Part shown: piece by piece, positions 23,201 to 32,700 of the stretch
Position numbering within the stretch: the first letter of the stretch is position 1
How the letters are laid out: every line of letters starts with the position of its first letter
Assembly (NCBI RefSeq): GCF_003945595.2
Contig: NW_024104401.1
Coordinates: 620,001-684,000 of the forward strand
From: Pipra filicauda
Taxonomy: Eukaryota > Chordata > Aves > Passeriformes > Pipridae
Reading direction: 5' to 3'
DNA: 64,000 nt
Translations under genes and position numbers: made by a program
Notes under the pieces: generated by a model
The model's database searches: none
What the model was told of the DNA's origin: nothing
The model's input: the letters and a program-made list of their open reading frames with translations, nothing else

Positions 23201-26200
23201 TTCTGTCGCTCCACTGCAGTCCCCCAGTAACACGGGGAGCAGGTTAACTGGGCACCAGTGCTTCCTGTCTGCTGTTGTTTAGCCCAGCAAACCCAGCACA
23301 GGGTGGTTTTGTGGAGGAGGGGATGCAGCTCAGCCCGGGATGGAGAGTAGTACCAGCCAAAGCGGGAGGCTTTGGCAGGGGATCACGTCTGACCGGTAGG
23401 GTGCAACTGTGGGGGATCCATCCCTGGTGTCCCAGGGTTTCTGTGCTATTTCCAGGGGGAAGGTTGTCCTGGGATACACGGACAGGGAGCTGTGCCGGAG
23501 GGGCTCCGGGTACCAGTTCGTGCACGCGGCTGACATGATGCACTGCGCAGAGAACCACGTGAGGAGTGAGTGCTGGGGGCTGTCGGGCTGGGGGGTTTGT
23601 CAGGAGCTCTGCACGTGCAGCTCTGGCCAGGCCAAACCATTGCTCCTCAGTGCTGTCTGTACCAGAGCTGGAGTGGCTGCAATAAAGGCTCCTCCTCCTG
23701 GGTGAGACCTGCTCGGGGAGCTGGCAGAGAGGCAGCATCCTGCACCTCCTACCCCCAGAGCACGGGCACGAGGTGCTCCTCGGCCTCGTGGCACCTCGCA
23801 CGCGTCACTCGTGTGCTCCCGCGGAGGAACTCTGTGTGTGCCACCTCTCTTGTGTCCCTGCCCCAGTGATGAAGACGGGGGAGAGCGGGCTGACGGTGTT
23901 CCGGCTGCTGACCAAGCAGGGCGGCTGGCTGTGGGTGCAGTCCAACGCACGGCTCGTCTACAAGGGGGGCAGGCCCGACTTCATCATCTCCCGCCAGAGA
24001 GCCCTCTCGTGAGTATCCCTGGCTGCCTGCCCCTGCTCTCCTGAGTATCCCTTGCTCCCTTCCCCTGCTCTCGTGAGTATCCCTGGCTGCCTGCCCATGC
24101 TCTCCTGAGTATCCCTGGCTGCCTGCCCATGCTCTCCTGAGTATCCCTTGCTCCCTTCCCCTGCTCTCGTGAGTATCCCTTGCTCCCTTCCCCTGCTCTC
24201 GTGAGTATCCCTGGCTGCCTGTCCCTGCTCTCTTGAGAGTATCTTTGCCCCTGCCTCTTTGCCCCTGCTCTTGAGAGTATCCCTGGCTCCCTTTGCCTGC
24301 TCTCGTGAGTATCCCTGCTCCAGGCACAGGGAGGCCATGAGAGTGGAGGGAAGGGTGGTTGGGGGGCACAGTTGGCACTTTGCAGCACGTGCCCTCCTGC
24401 AGCATGAGTGAAACGGCTCTGAGGAGGTGGGTGTGGACATGGTCCTGCCTGGAGTGAGCCCTGGACACTCAGCCCTTCCCTGAGCCATGCAGACCTCCCC
24501 ACAGGCAACCCAGAGCCCCCATCCTCCACCAGTCCAATCCAGCACCTTTCTTCTCTAGAAAAGCCAGGGCAGGGCTGTGAGCTCCTCTCTTGCTGTCAGA
24601 AGGGTGGTTTTGCCTGGCCCAGAGGAGAGGCTCATGCTGTTTCCATCTGTTTTTTCCCTGAAGGAATGAAGAAGGGGAGGAACATCTGCGGAAGAGAAAC
24701 CTGCGGCTGCCTTTTAGCTTTGCCACGGGGGAAGCAGTCTTGTATGAGAATGACCTTCCCGGGTTCCTGGACCCCTTCCAAGCCAAGGAGGAGTTGCAGA
24801 CACAAGCAAATTCCCACTCAAAGCAGCACTTGGTAGACCCCAACTCTCTCCTTGGGGCCATGATGAAGCAGGATGCATCCATATACAACTCCCACACTGA
24901 TAACGTGCCTCAGTTCTCCTTGGCAGATTTCATCTCTGAGCCCGAGGGACTGGGCAGGAATGAGGACATCAGTGATGCCAAGGAGGACAGCGACTCCCTC
25001 CTGGTGGTGATAGAAACCCTCTTTGAGAAGAGCGAGGTGGAGGGAAATGTCTGCCAGAGCCTCAGCATGGACCACGCAGAGCTGCAGCAGTGGGAGGAGG
25101 CTCTGCTCAGCTTGGGGGCAGAGGAGGAGTCGCCGGCTCAGGGGGTTGGCCAGAGGCCAGGCACCGAGGTGACATCCTGTGTGGAGCAGATGCTCCTCGG
25201 GGAGGATGCTGGGAAGAGCACGGACTTCCCACACTGCAACGAGGAAAACAGCGTTGTGGCTCGTTTCCAGCGCTGCTGGGCAGCTAATTCAGTGCCTCAA
25301 TCCCCAGCACAGCCCCAGGCCCCGGGTGCACAAGGAGGCCGAGGTGCTGTGGTCTCTGCAGGCTCCGTTAGCTCTGAGGTGAGCTCAGCTCAGCCAGAGC
25401 AGCAGGTCCCGTTTGACCCAGCCGGGCTGGTGGGAGGGACTGTGCTGGGTGTCCCGGTCCCCAGCACCAAATCCCCTGTAGCACTTCAGCGGGCAAGCCA
25501 AGTGCTTCAAGCAGAAGTTGCCCCCTCTGCTCCTGTGGATAACGCTGTTCCTGTTGCTCAGAGCCATCTGGGGTGCCAGCTGCTGGGCTCAAGCTGCCCG
25601 CCTCCCGTGCACTCAAACACATTAGTGACTCGGTGGCACCATGTCCCGTTCCAAGCAAACCCGGCTTTGGGTCAGAGTGCTCCTCCTGGAGGCTGCCCAT
25701 CAGCAGCTTGGATGGCCAGAGCTCCGAAACAGCTGGAAGCAGCAGGAGCACACGTGGAGTCCCAGACTCTGCTGGCTGGATGCCCCGAGAGCCCCCCGGG
25801 GGCCGGGCTGTGGCTGCCACCCCCCTCCCAGCCTGCTCCTTGCCCTGCCCAGGGCTTGCATGAGTCCTTGTTCTCAGGGGATGGGAACCTCCGTGAGGAG
25901 GAGGCTGCTCTCCCTGCACAAGTGCCAGCACCCTTAGGAGCCAGGCAGCTGCCAGGGAATGGTGGCTTCCCCAAACAACCCCTGACACCCCACTTAGAGC
26001 CCAGCGTTTCCTGGGAAGGGGAACAGGCAGTGCTCCGAGAGGCCAAGTGGATCTCGCAGCACCAGCTGTGGCTCCCCCAGGCTGGGGCAGGTCCAGTGCA
26101 ACACAGTGGGCTCCTGCTGGCGTCCAGCACGGCTCCCAGCACCCACCGGATGGACCGTGTTGTGCCGCCGGAGTGCCAGTATGGAAATAGCCTTCTTAGG

Positions 26201-26476
26201 CAGGAGACCAATTTCCTCAGGGACACCTCCAAAGTATCCCTTCCCCAGCAGCTGGGTGCCTTGCCTTGCCCCAGCGAGAACTACCCCGGAGCATCCCGTC
26301 CCTCGGCGGGCTCGGTTCCGAGGTGCTCAGCAGCTGCCCCTGGGAAGGGGGGTGCAGGAGCACCCCCGTGCTCGGAGCGGGGCCCTGGCTGCCCGGCGGG
26401 GCCCTCGGTGGGTGGGCAGCGGCTCTGTGCCTGTGACATCCAGCCCAAGGTGAGGTGTGAGGGCTGCAGGACATGA
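5214..26476 (+). CDS. AHR2: Aryl hydrocarbon receptor 2 (AHR2), ten coding exons
   Basis: Ligand-activated bHLH-PAS transcription factor; pairs with ARNT in the nucleus. Coding exons: 5214-5254, 8236-8423, 17430-17548, 20728-20817, 22392-22491, 22603-22745, 22898-23088, 23456-23565, 23867-24008, 24664-26449 (or to the TGA at 26474-26476). All introns are GT-AG and all phases agree. Exon 1 starts [13 protein letters not shown] (nuclear localisation); exon 2 carries the basic helix-loop-helix ([27 protein letters not shown]). PAS-A is about residues 105-230 and PAS-B about 262-375; exon 10 is the transactivation region. AHR2-type rather than AHR1-type residues: [55 protein letters not shown]. 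The PAS-B ligand-contact His of KHKLDF is kept. Length is 970 codons to the exon 10 donor, 978 if read to the TGA. The exon 10 end AAG|GTGAGG looks like a donor in phase 0, as in AHR1B, so a short terminal exon may be missing. Confidence 0.93.
5255..8235 (+). other. AHR2 intron 1
   Basis: 2,981 bp, GT-AG. It contains a poly-A stretch near 6269-6285, a poly-T near 8041-8058 and an antisense CR1 fragment (8068-8205) that ends about 30 bp before the exon 2 acceptor. No other gene seen. Confidence 0.8.
8068..8205 (-). repeat. CR1 LINE 3' fragment next to AHR2 exon 2
   Basis: Antisense CR1: 'gggttgggttggaagggacc', 'ccctgccatgggcagggaca', 'ccaggttgctccaagccccg', 'tccagcctggcc'. It is preceded by a poly-T run and ends about 30 bp before the exon 2 acceptor at 8234-8235, so it supplies or borders the intron's polypyrimidine/branch region. 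Confidence 0.85.
9225..9545. repeat. AT-rich low-complexity block
   Basis: About 320 bp strongly enriched in A and T with imperfect TATAAT/ATATAT and TCTTCAATCC motifs. It stands out from the GC-rich surroundings. No coding potential. Confidence 0.75.
9546..9655 (+). repeat. CR1 LINE 3' end, sense
   Basis: Sense CR1 tail: 'gctgctggacctggcactgc', 'ggttggactccatgatcttg', 'gaggtcttctccaccc', ending in an ATTCTGTGG repeat end. Confidence 0.7.
12243..12312 (-). repeat. CR1 LINE tail, antisense
   Basis: 'cacagaaccatagaatggtt' then 'tgggttggaagggacc', the usual inverted CR1 3' end; truncated after about 70 bp. Confidence 0.8.
12986..13235 (-). repeat. CR1 LINE 3' fragment, antisense
   Basis: Full antisense CR1 3' block: tail 'agaacagtttgggttggaag', 'gtgggcagggacaccttcca', 'ggttgctccaagccccgtcc', 'cagccacagcttctctgggc', 'ccagggaagaattccttccc'. 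Confidence 0.9.
14914..15010 (-). repeat. CR1 LINE tail of a second subfamily, antisense
   Basis: 'ggaattacggaatcattaag', 'gttgggaaagacttctgtga', 'tcatcaagtccaaccattaa', then 'ccagcactgccaagccca'. This differs in consensus from the other CR1 copies. Confidence 0.8.
16140..16332 (+). repeat. 193-bp direct repeat, copy 1 (upstream of AHR2 exon 3)
   Basis: Begins ttgcatgagctctgtaggga and ends tgtcagggaact. By eye it matches 17961-18153 over the full 193 bp with 3 substitutions and no gap. Flanking sequence is unrelated on both sides. Not recognised as a known element. Confidence 0.92.
17961..18153 (+). repeat. 193-bp direct repeat, copy 2 (downstream of AHR2 exon 3)
   Basis: Same length and orientation as copy 1 at 16140-16332, with 3 mismatches; the starts are 1,821 bp apart. 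Exon 3 of AHR2 (17430-17548) lies between the two copies. Confidence 0.92.
18386..18720 (-). repeat. CR1 LINE 3' fragment, antisense
   Basis: Long antisense CR1: 'cacagaatcccagaacagtt', 'gggctggaagggaccttaaa', 'ggttgctccaagccctgtcc', 'gggaagaatttcttcccaat', 'ctctggcagtgggaagccat'. Confidence 0.9.
19545..19755 (+). repeat. CR1 LINE 3' end, sense
   Basis: 'gaggccctggcacaggttgc', 'gctgtggctgccccatccct', 'tcaaggccaagttggacagg', 'ggtcccttccaacccagacc' and a gggattctttga end. Confidence 0.9.
20287..20345 (-). repeat. CR1 LINE tail, antisense
   Basis: 'cacagaatcatagaatatcc' followed by 'gagttggaagggacccacaa' and 'ggatcatcctgtcc'. Confidence 0.85.
24009..24320 (+). repeat. 32-bp minisatellite starting exactly at the AHR2 exon 9 splice donor
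   Basis: Units of 32 bp at 24009, 24041, 24073, 24105, 24137, 24169 and 24201, then more diverged copies to about 24320. Each unit reads roughly (g/c)tgagtatccctggctgcc plus a tgctctc end. The first unit begins with the authentic donor of exon 9 (exon ends ctctc, intron begins gtgagtatcc). The perfect ctctc|gtgagtatcc string recurs at 24073, 24169, 24201 and 24305, giving five identical potential 5' splice sites in a row. Confidence 0.93.
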
Positions 26477-28631
26477 GGGGTGCCCCGGCTCACGGGGAGG
26501 CAGCGAGGGGAGCTGCCAGGGGCTGCAGGCACACTGGCCTTTGTGGGCAGCCTGCTTTGAAACACCACTGTGAACTGGGAGCCGCGTTTTGGAAAGCCAC
26601 CAGCAGCTGGGGGCCCTCCTCATACCTGCAAGCGGTGCCCTGTGCTTCCTGGTCACTCAGCATTTTGTCTTCCAGCGCTGTCAGGCAGTCGAAGATGCAG
26701 TGGTTTGGACTTTTTTTCCCGTGAGAAGTCTTTCAGGGAGATGCAACCATGCCAGTGTGGAGGTTTGTGGGCTCAGGGGGTCCAAGGAAGGACACTCTGC
26801 TCGCCTGGCCCATGTGCTTGGGGCAGCCTCTTGCAGGTGGACCTGCTCCCTCGCATGTAGCACTGCAGGTAGCACTGAATGGCTGTTTCTTGACTCAGTG
26901 TGGTCTCCTCATCACCTGTGTGTGTGGACCACCCTTGTCACGTTGCTGTTCAGTCCTCTGCATCATCCCCACCTGCCTGAGTCCCTCTGCTCCCTCCCTC
27001 CTGTGCTCTCCATCTCCTCCAGAGCCCCTGGTGACCCAGTTTGTTTAGAAATGGGATGTTACCAAGCACTTTGAGAAGCTCAGCAGCACTGAAGGGTCTC
27101 GGTGGGAGGTGGAGGTGGTGAGAGCAGAGGCATCCTGGCGGTTTGGGCTCTCCAGCAGCCTTCCTGGGGAATTTGGGGGAGGTGGGTACTAGGCTGTTGT
27201 GACCTTTCTGGGATGCAGAAGCTGCTCTTGGTTTTGTCAGTGGCTTGTCCTCTCCTTCCTCTCCTGCTCCTTGCGGTGCCATCGGATGGAGGAACGATGG
27301 GGTTCCTCCTGTGGCTTTGCCAAAGCAGTGAGAAAGAAGGGCAGGGAGGGATGCAGTGACCACTGGCTGCTCTCCAGACCCACTTCGTGCCCCTCAAAGC
27401 GCTGTCCTGGAGCCAACAACAATCACTTTGTTGAATTCCCTTTATTTTCTATATTTTTAACCTAAGATGTGAATTCATTATTTTTTTTTCCCCCACCGTG
27501 GGGCACATCCTCCCAGATCCATCAGGGAAACCCACAGAAGCAGCAGTGATGGGGGAGGGTGTGTTCGATTTGAGACCACACTGGAGTGCAACGTTGTGTC
27601 AGAGAGAGGACAGTGATTGGGGATCTTCGTACCTTCCCCCCGTGCACCCATCACCCTCAGCATCACATCTGCCTCTCACACCACTCTTAAGCATTTACCA
27701 AGCAAATTAAATCAGGTAATTAGTGCAGGGCCAGCAGCCAGGCAGTGTGTCCTGGTGTGGAGTGGCGTTGTCTCCCTGGATCTCTTCCTTTGTATCCTGC
27801 TTTGCCTCGCTGTACCAGGGCTGATGGGGCTTGGGAAAGGTTAAGCTCCTGGCTGCAGGCTGGGGGCAGAGAGATGCTGAAATGTGCCAGACCCCTCCAA
27901 AGTGGCCTGGAGGAGCACTTCGGACAGGACAAGGAGGTAGCTCGCCATGATCCAGACCCAAAAGGCAGCAGGATGGACTCTGCTCACCAGCCTCTGCTGT
28001 CCTGGCACTAGAGAGATGATGTGAAACACGGGGTGCCAAGGGCACAGGCTCCAAGGGTCACCTCGGGGTGGGGGCACCCACGAGGCTCTGCTGCCTGGGG
28101 CCCTGACAGATCCCCTGGTGCTCCGTGACTGGTGTCTGATCTCTTCATACCTTGTGGCTGTGCACATAAAGTCTGTTTTGGTGGCAGTGTCTCATTTTAC
28201 GCTCTGTGATTTCTTTGTGCTGCTATTGGCAGCCGGATGATGCCGAGGAGAAAGAGACATTCTAAGACTCACCCCCCTCCCCGTGTTTGGTTGTGTATTA
28301 AAAGGCGGTTGCTTTGTACGGTGGTGATGTTTGTTTTGACCTGAATCAGTGTCTGCCAATGTCCTCCCCGATTGAGCAGGTGCTGGGAAAAGCCCGGCCC
28401 TGGTGCGGGCTGTGTGACACACTCCAGAGGTCTCCAGCCCCTGTGGGCACAGGCAGCAGAGTGGTGTGACAGTGTCCCCCTGTCGCACCCCCAAACTGCC
28501 CTGTCAGGTGCTGGGGCTCACAGGTGGTTACACTCGATGCTCACACACACACACACACACAGGTTCCCGATGTCACTGCCATGCAGGGACTGCAGTGACA
28601 CCAGTGCTCCCACCCCTCACCCGTGTGGGTG
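26477..28631 (+). other. AHR2 3' region / intergenic
   Basis: This must hold the AHR2 3' UTR and any terminal exon. A possible terminal exon is 27859-28011 (acceptor ggctgcag, in phase 0, open to TAG), but its similarity to the AHR1B C-terminus is too weak to accept. A CATAAA at 28165-28170 followed by gtctgttttggtgg could be a non-canonical poly(A) site. A (CA)10 microsatellite lies at 28542-28561. No other gene seen. Confidence 0.5.
28542..28561 (+). repeat. (CA)10 microsatellite
   Basis: Ten uninterrupted CA dinucleotides. Confidence 0.95.
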
Positions 28632-29590
28632 GGGGGCTCGCCGCCCCAACCCCGCCGCTCCCCCTCAGCCTCCATCCACCTCTCATCATCCCTACACCCC
28701 TCCTCACCTCTCAACCCCCGTTCAGCCCCCCACCTCCTTGCTCATCCCATCCATCCTCACCCTCCTCACATCCCCCCATCCTGCCTCACCTCCTAACCCC
28801 TCTTCAGACCCCAAATCCCCCCATTCCCCCCCTCCACACACCATCAACCCACCTCCCAATCACTCCCACCCCCTATGATCCCCTCATTCCCTCCTCATCT
28901 CCCCCCCACACCCCCTCACCTCCCAATCCCCCTTGACACCCCAAATCCCCCTTCAAGCCCCTCCTCCCACCATCGATCCCCGTACATCACCCCCACCCAT
29001 CATCCCCCCACATCCCTCATCACCCCCTATTCCCCCCACCTCCCACTCCCCCTTCAGGCCCCAAATACCACTTCAACCACATCCACCACCATCCACCCCG
29101 CTCTATATCCCCCTTCACCCATCAGCCTCTTACTCCCCCACTTTCCAATCCTCCTTCCGAACCCAAATCCCCCTTCAACCCCCTCCATCCCCATCAATCC
29201 CCCTACATCCCCCTCATCCCCCCACATCGCCCTCACCCATCATCCCCTCATATCCCCCCTCACCCCTGCAGTTCCCACTCCACCTTCAGACCCCAAATCC
29301 CCCTTCAACCCTCCTCCACCACCATCAGTCCCTCTACATCCCCCCTCACCCATCAGCCCCCCACCTTCCAATCCCCCTTCAACCCCGTCCAAACCCATCA
29401 ACCCCCCTACACCCCCTCATCCCCCCACACTCCGCTCAGCCATCACCCCCCTGCTCCCCCCCCACTCCCCCTTCAGACCCCAAATCCCCCCTTCAGACCC
29501 CAAATCCCCCTCACCCATCGCCGCCCCATATCCCCCCTCACCCCCGCAGTTCCCACTCCCCCTTCAGACCCCAAATCCCGCTCCTCCACA
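28632..29590. repeat. C-rich degenerate tandem repeat upstream of AHR1B
   Basis: Nearly 1 kb of + strand made of C with A and T and very little G. A recurrent 'cttcagaccccaaatccccc' core appears about every 100-130 bp (for example near 28805, 28932, 29054, 29286, 29473, 29495, 29563), separated by 'cccctcatccccccacatc' type spacers. The minus strand would be very G-rich. All + frames are open, which explains long spurious proline-rich proteins. Confidence 0.88.
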
Positions 29591-29737
29591 GCCAAGGTCC
29601 CCCCTCCGCATCCCGCCCCGATCCCCCCGGCCCCTCCCCTCCCCGAGGGCGGGCCGTTCCCGCTCCCGTTCCCGTTCCCATTCCCATTCCCGCCGGCTCT
29701 CCCCGAGGGAGCGGCGCCGGGCGCTGCCGGCCGGGCC
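29591..29737 (+). promoter_or_regulatory. AHR1B CpG-rich proximal promoter / 5' UTR
   Basis: GC-rich segment leading into the ATG at 29738. It contains a cccgagggcgggccg GC box and a short run of TTCCCG/TTCCCA hexamers (about 29656-29692). CpG density stays high through exon 1, the 84-bp intron and exon 2, to about 30060. Transcription start not determined. Confidence 0.55.
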
Positions 29738-32700
29738 ATGTACGCGGGGCGCAGGCGGAGGAAGCCGCTGCCGCGGCCGTGAGTGTGGGCGAGGGGCCGG
29801 GGCTGAGGGGGGCGAGGGCCCGGGTGTCCCCGCTCCCGTAACGCGGCTGTGCCCCCCGGCAGGACGCGGCCGGGCGCGGCCGAAGGCGGCAGCTCCAACC
29901 CGTCCAAGCGGCACCGGGAGCGGCTGAACCGGGAGCTGGAGCGGCTGGCGGGGCTCCTGCCCTTCCCGCCCGACGTGGTGGCCGGGCTGGACAAGCTCTC
30001 GGTGCTTCGCCTCAGCGCCGGCTTCCTGCGCGCCAGGAGCTTCTTCGGCGGTAAGGGACGGACGGCTTCCCCCCGGGAATCGCGATTCCCCCTCGGGATC
30101 CCCTCTGAAATGAGCGGTGCGTCCCCCCCTGCTCCATCCCCTCTGGAACTGAGCGGTGTGTCCCCCTCCTGCCCCATCCCCCTCTGGATCCCCTCTGGAA
30201 CTGAGCGGTGTCCCCCTCCTGCTCCATCCCCTCTGGAACTGAGCGGTGTGTCCCATCCCCTCTGGAACTGAGCGGTGTGTCCCCCCCTGCCCCATCCCCT
30301 CTGGAACTGAGCGGTGTGTCCCCCTCCTGCCCCATCCCCTCTGGAACTGAGCGGTGTGTCCCCCTCCTGCTCCATCCCCTCTGGAACTGAGCGGTGTGTC
30401 CCCCCGCTGCCCCATCCCCTCTGGAACTGAGCGGTGTGTCCCCCTCCTGCTCCATCCCCGCTGCCCCATCCCCTCTGGAACTGAGCGGTGTGTCCCCCCG
30501 CTGCCCCATCCCCTCTGGAACCATCCCCCCAGAATCCCGAATTTTGAATTTGTTGTCTTTTTTGTTTTCTTTACCTCCTAGAATTTTGTGTGGTTTTACC
30601 CTTGAATTTTGAGGGGTTTTTTTCCTCCCTCAATTTTTTTTTTCCTTTTCCCCCACACACCTTATGGGTTTTTCCCTCTCAAATTTTTATGTCTCTACCC
30701 TCCTCGAATTTTTGTTGGTTTGGTTTTTTCTTCCCTCCTCGAAATTTGTGGATTTCCCCCACCTGCCTCGATTTTTTGTGAATTCCCCCACTTGAATTTT
30801 GGGTTTGATTTTTTTTTCCCCTCCCCTTCAAATTTTCTTTTTTATTTTCCCCCTTGAATTTTGGGGTTACCCCCCCCCCCCCCCGAATTTATTTTCCCCC
30901 CCCCCTCTCAAATTTTGGTGGTCTTTTTCCCCCTTCCAATTTTGTGTCTTCCCTCCCCTCTCAGGAATTTTGTGTCTTAGAATCACCCCTTAGAATTTTG
31001 TTCCCCTCCCCCGAATATTTTGTGCTTTCCCCCGCTAGAATTTCATCTTTTTCCCTCCAGAATTTTGGTTTCTTTCCCCTGGAATTGCTTTTCCCCCCTT
31101 TCTGACCCCTCATCTCCTCGCTGTGCCCTCTCCAGCTGCCCAGCCCCGGTTGCATTGTGCCAGGCACTCATTTGGGATCGGAGGGATCTGGAGAGATGAA
31201 GCTGATTTTGTTCATGAGTTCTGCTGAAGTAGAACATTCCGGTTTAGGCTGGAGAGTTCCCGTGGCCCTGGACTGTGGCTGAGCCTGGTGCTACCCAGTT
31301 GGGAAGTTTCCCCATGCAAGTGACTTTTCCCCCTCTGTTAGGGTAGACTTGGTGTGCTGACAGTGAGTAATAATTCCCTGTGATGTGGTTACAGTTTATC
31401 TGGGAACCTTTGATTTTTGGGAGCCATTCCACTGCACTGTAATTGTAATTACTAGGAGCCCACAGGATGGCATTGAGGCATCCCTGGGTTTTCCTGATGA
31501 AGTAGCAGTGCCTTGAGAATGCTGCATGTGGCCACAGAAACACCACAATTTCCCAGTTTAACTCCAAATCACTGAATATATTCAATACTTCCTTTCCCCC
31601 CCCTTTTTCCGTTCTTTAAACTGCGCTTGAAGGATTGACCAGCAGGTGAGCTGGAAAAGGAATGGCCAGGGAGAGTTGTTTGCCTTGGAGCATTAGGTCA
31701 GTCTGTTGGGCTGTACTGGCTGTGTTTTCCGTGCTGGTTTTGCCCTGGAAAGGATTTGGAATGCTGTCTGTGAGGATGCTCTGAGGCAGAGGACAGTCGG
31801 TCCCGCTGTTTTGAAGGCTCCCGCCCTGTGGGCTGGGACTTCATGACTTTGGAAGTGCCACACCAGGAGCTGTTTTGGGGTTTATCATCCTTTCCAGGCA
31901 GATTGTACTGGGATGCTGCCCCAGCTCAGCCAGGGAAGGGCGAGCATCCCTGGGAACATGGTCCTGCTGCTCCACAAACATCCTGCTAGGGCTGTGTGTC
32001 CTGGGGCTTGACATTCCCACATCCCTGACACCGTGGGTGACTGGTTGAAATTTACTGCTCTGAGATTCTCTCTCATTTTTTCTTCCCCCCCCCCCCTCAT
32101 TCCATCTGGCTTGATCTCATGGCTCCAACTTCCCGACTGCCTGAGGCTGTGGGACGGATGGTGCCCGCTCCTTTCTGCTTTGAGGCAGGTCACTGTAATT
32201 CAGGGGAGGGAGGGAAGGAGGAAAGCCTCATCCTTTTAGAGGCAAATAGTGATTGCAGACCTAGTTGAGTCTCTCCTGGTGCTTTAAAACAAAATAATAA
32301 CTAAAAAAAAATCCTGCAGAGGAGCCCTGGGCAAGCTCATCGACAAAACTGAATGATTTTAAGTGACTTTATTCCTTTTGGAGTGAATGCTGGAGTGGTG
32401 TGGCTGTGCTGGAGCTGAGATAAAGTTCACCTTAGGAAGGCTCCTGTTCAAAATACTCTCTTTATTCCTTCCTCTCCTTTTTCCTTCTCGGCTATCTACA
32501 TGTTTAGGTTATTTTTTCCCTTGGTCTGTCAGGGAGCAGGGTTAGGAGGGGCACCTGGAGGCCGGGAAGGCTCATGTGCTCCAAGTCCTGCTCAGCATCC
32601 CTGGAAGTGTAAAATGGGATCCCGAGGAGACAGCTGTAGCTGCACAAGTCCTGGGTGAGATCAGATCAGAAAACACCAGTGGTTTGGGGGCTTTCTGTGT

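Noticed and set aside
27859..28011. AHR2 terminal exon
   Set aside because: Phase fits and the frame is open to TAG, but the pyrimidine tract is weak and the translation has no convincing similarity to AHR C-termini.
28372..29927. Long proline-rich frames (168-350 codons) upstream of AHR1B
   Set aside because: The G-poor C-rich array simply lacks stop codons; no conserved domain.
29473..30524. Minus-strand frames of 170-301 codons across AHR1B exons 1-2
   Set aside because: Antisense shadows of the GC-rich exons and of the 40-bp minisatellite.
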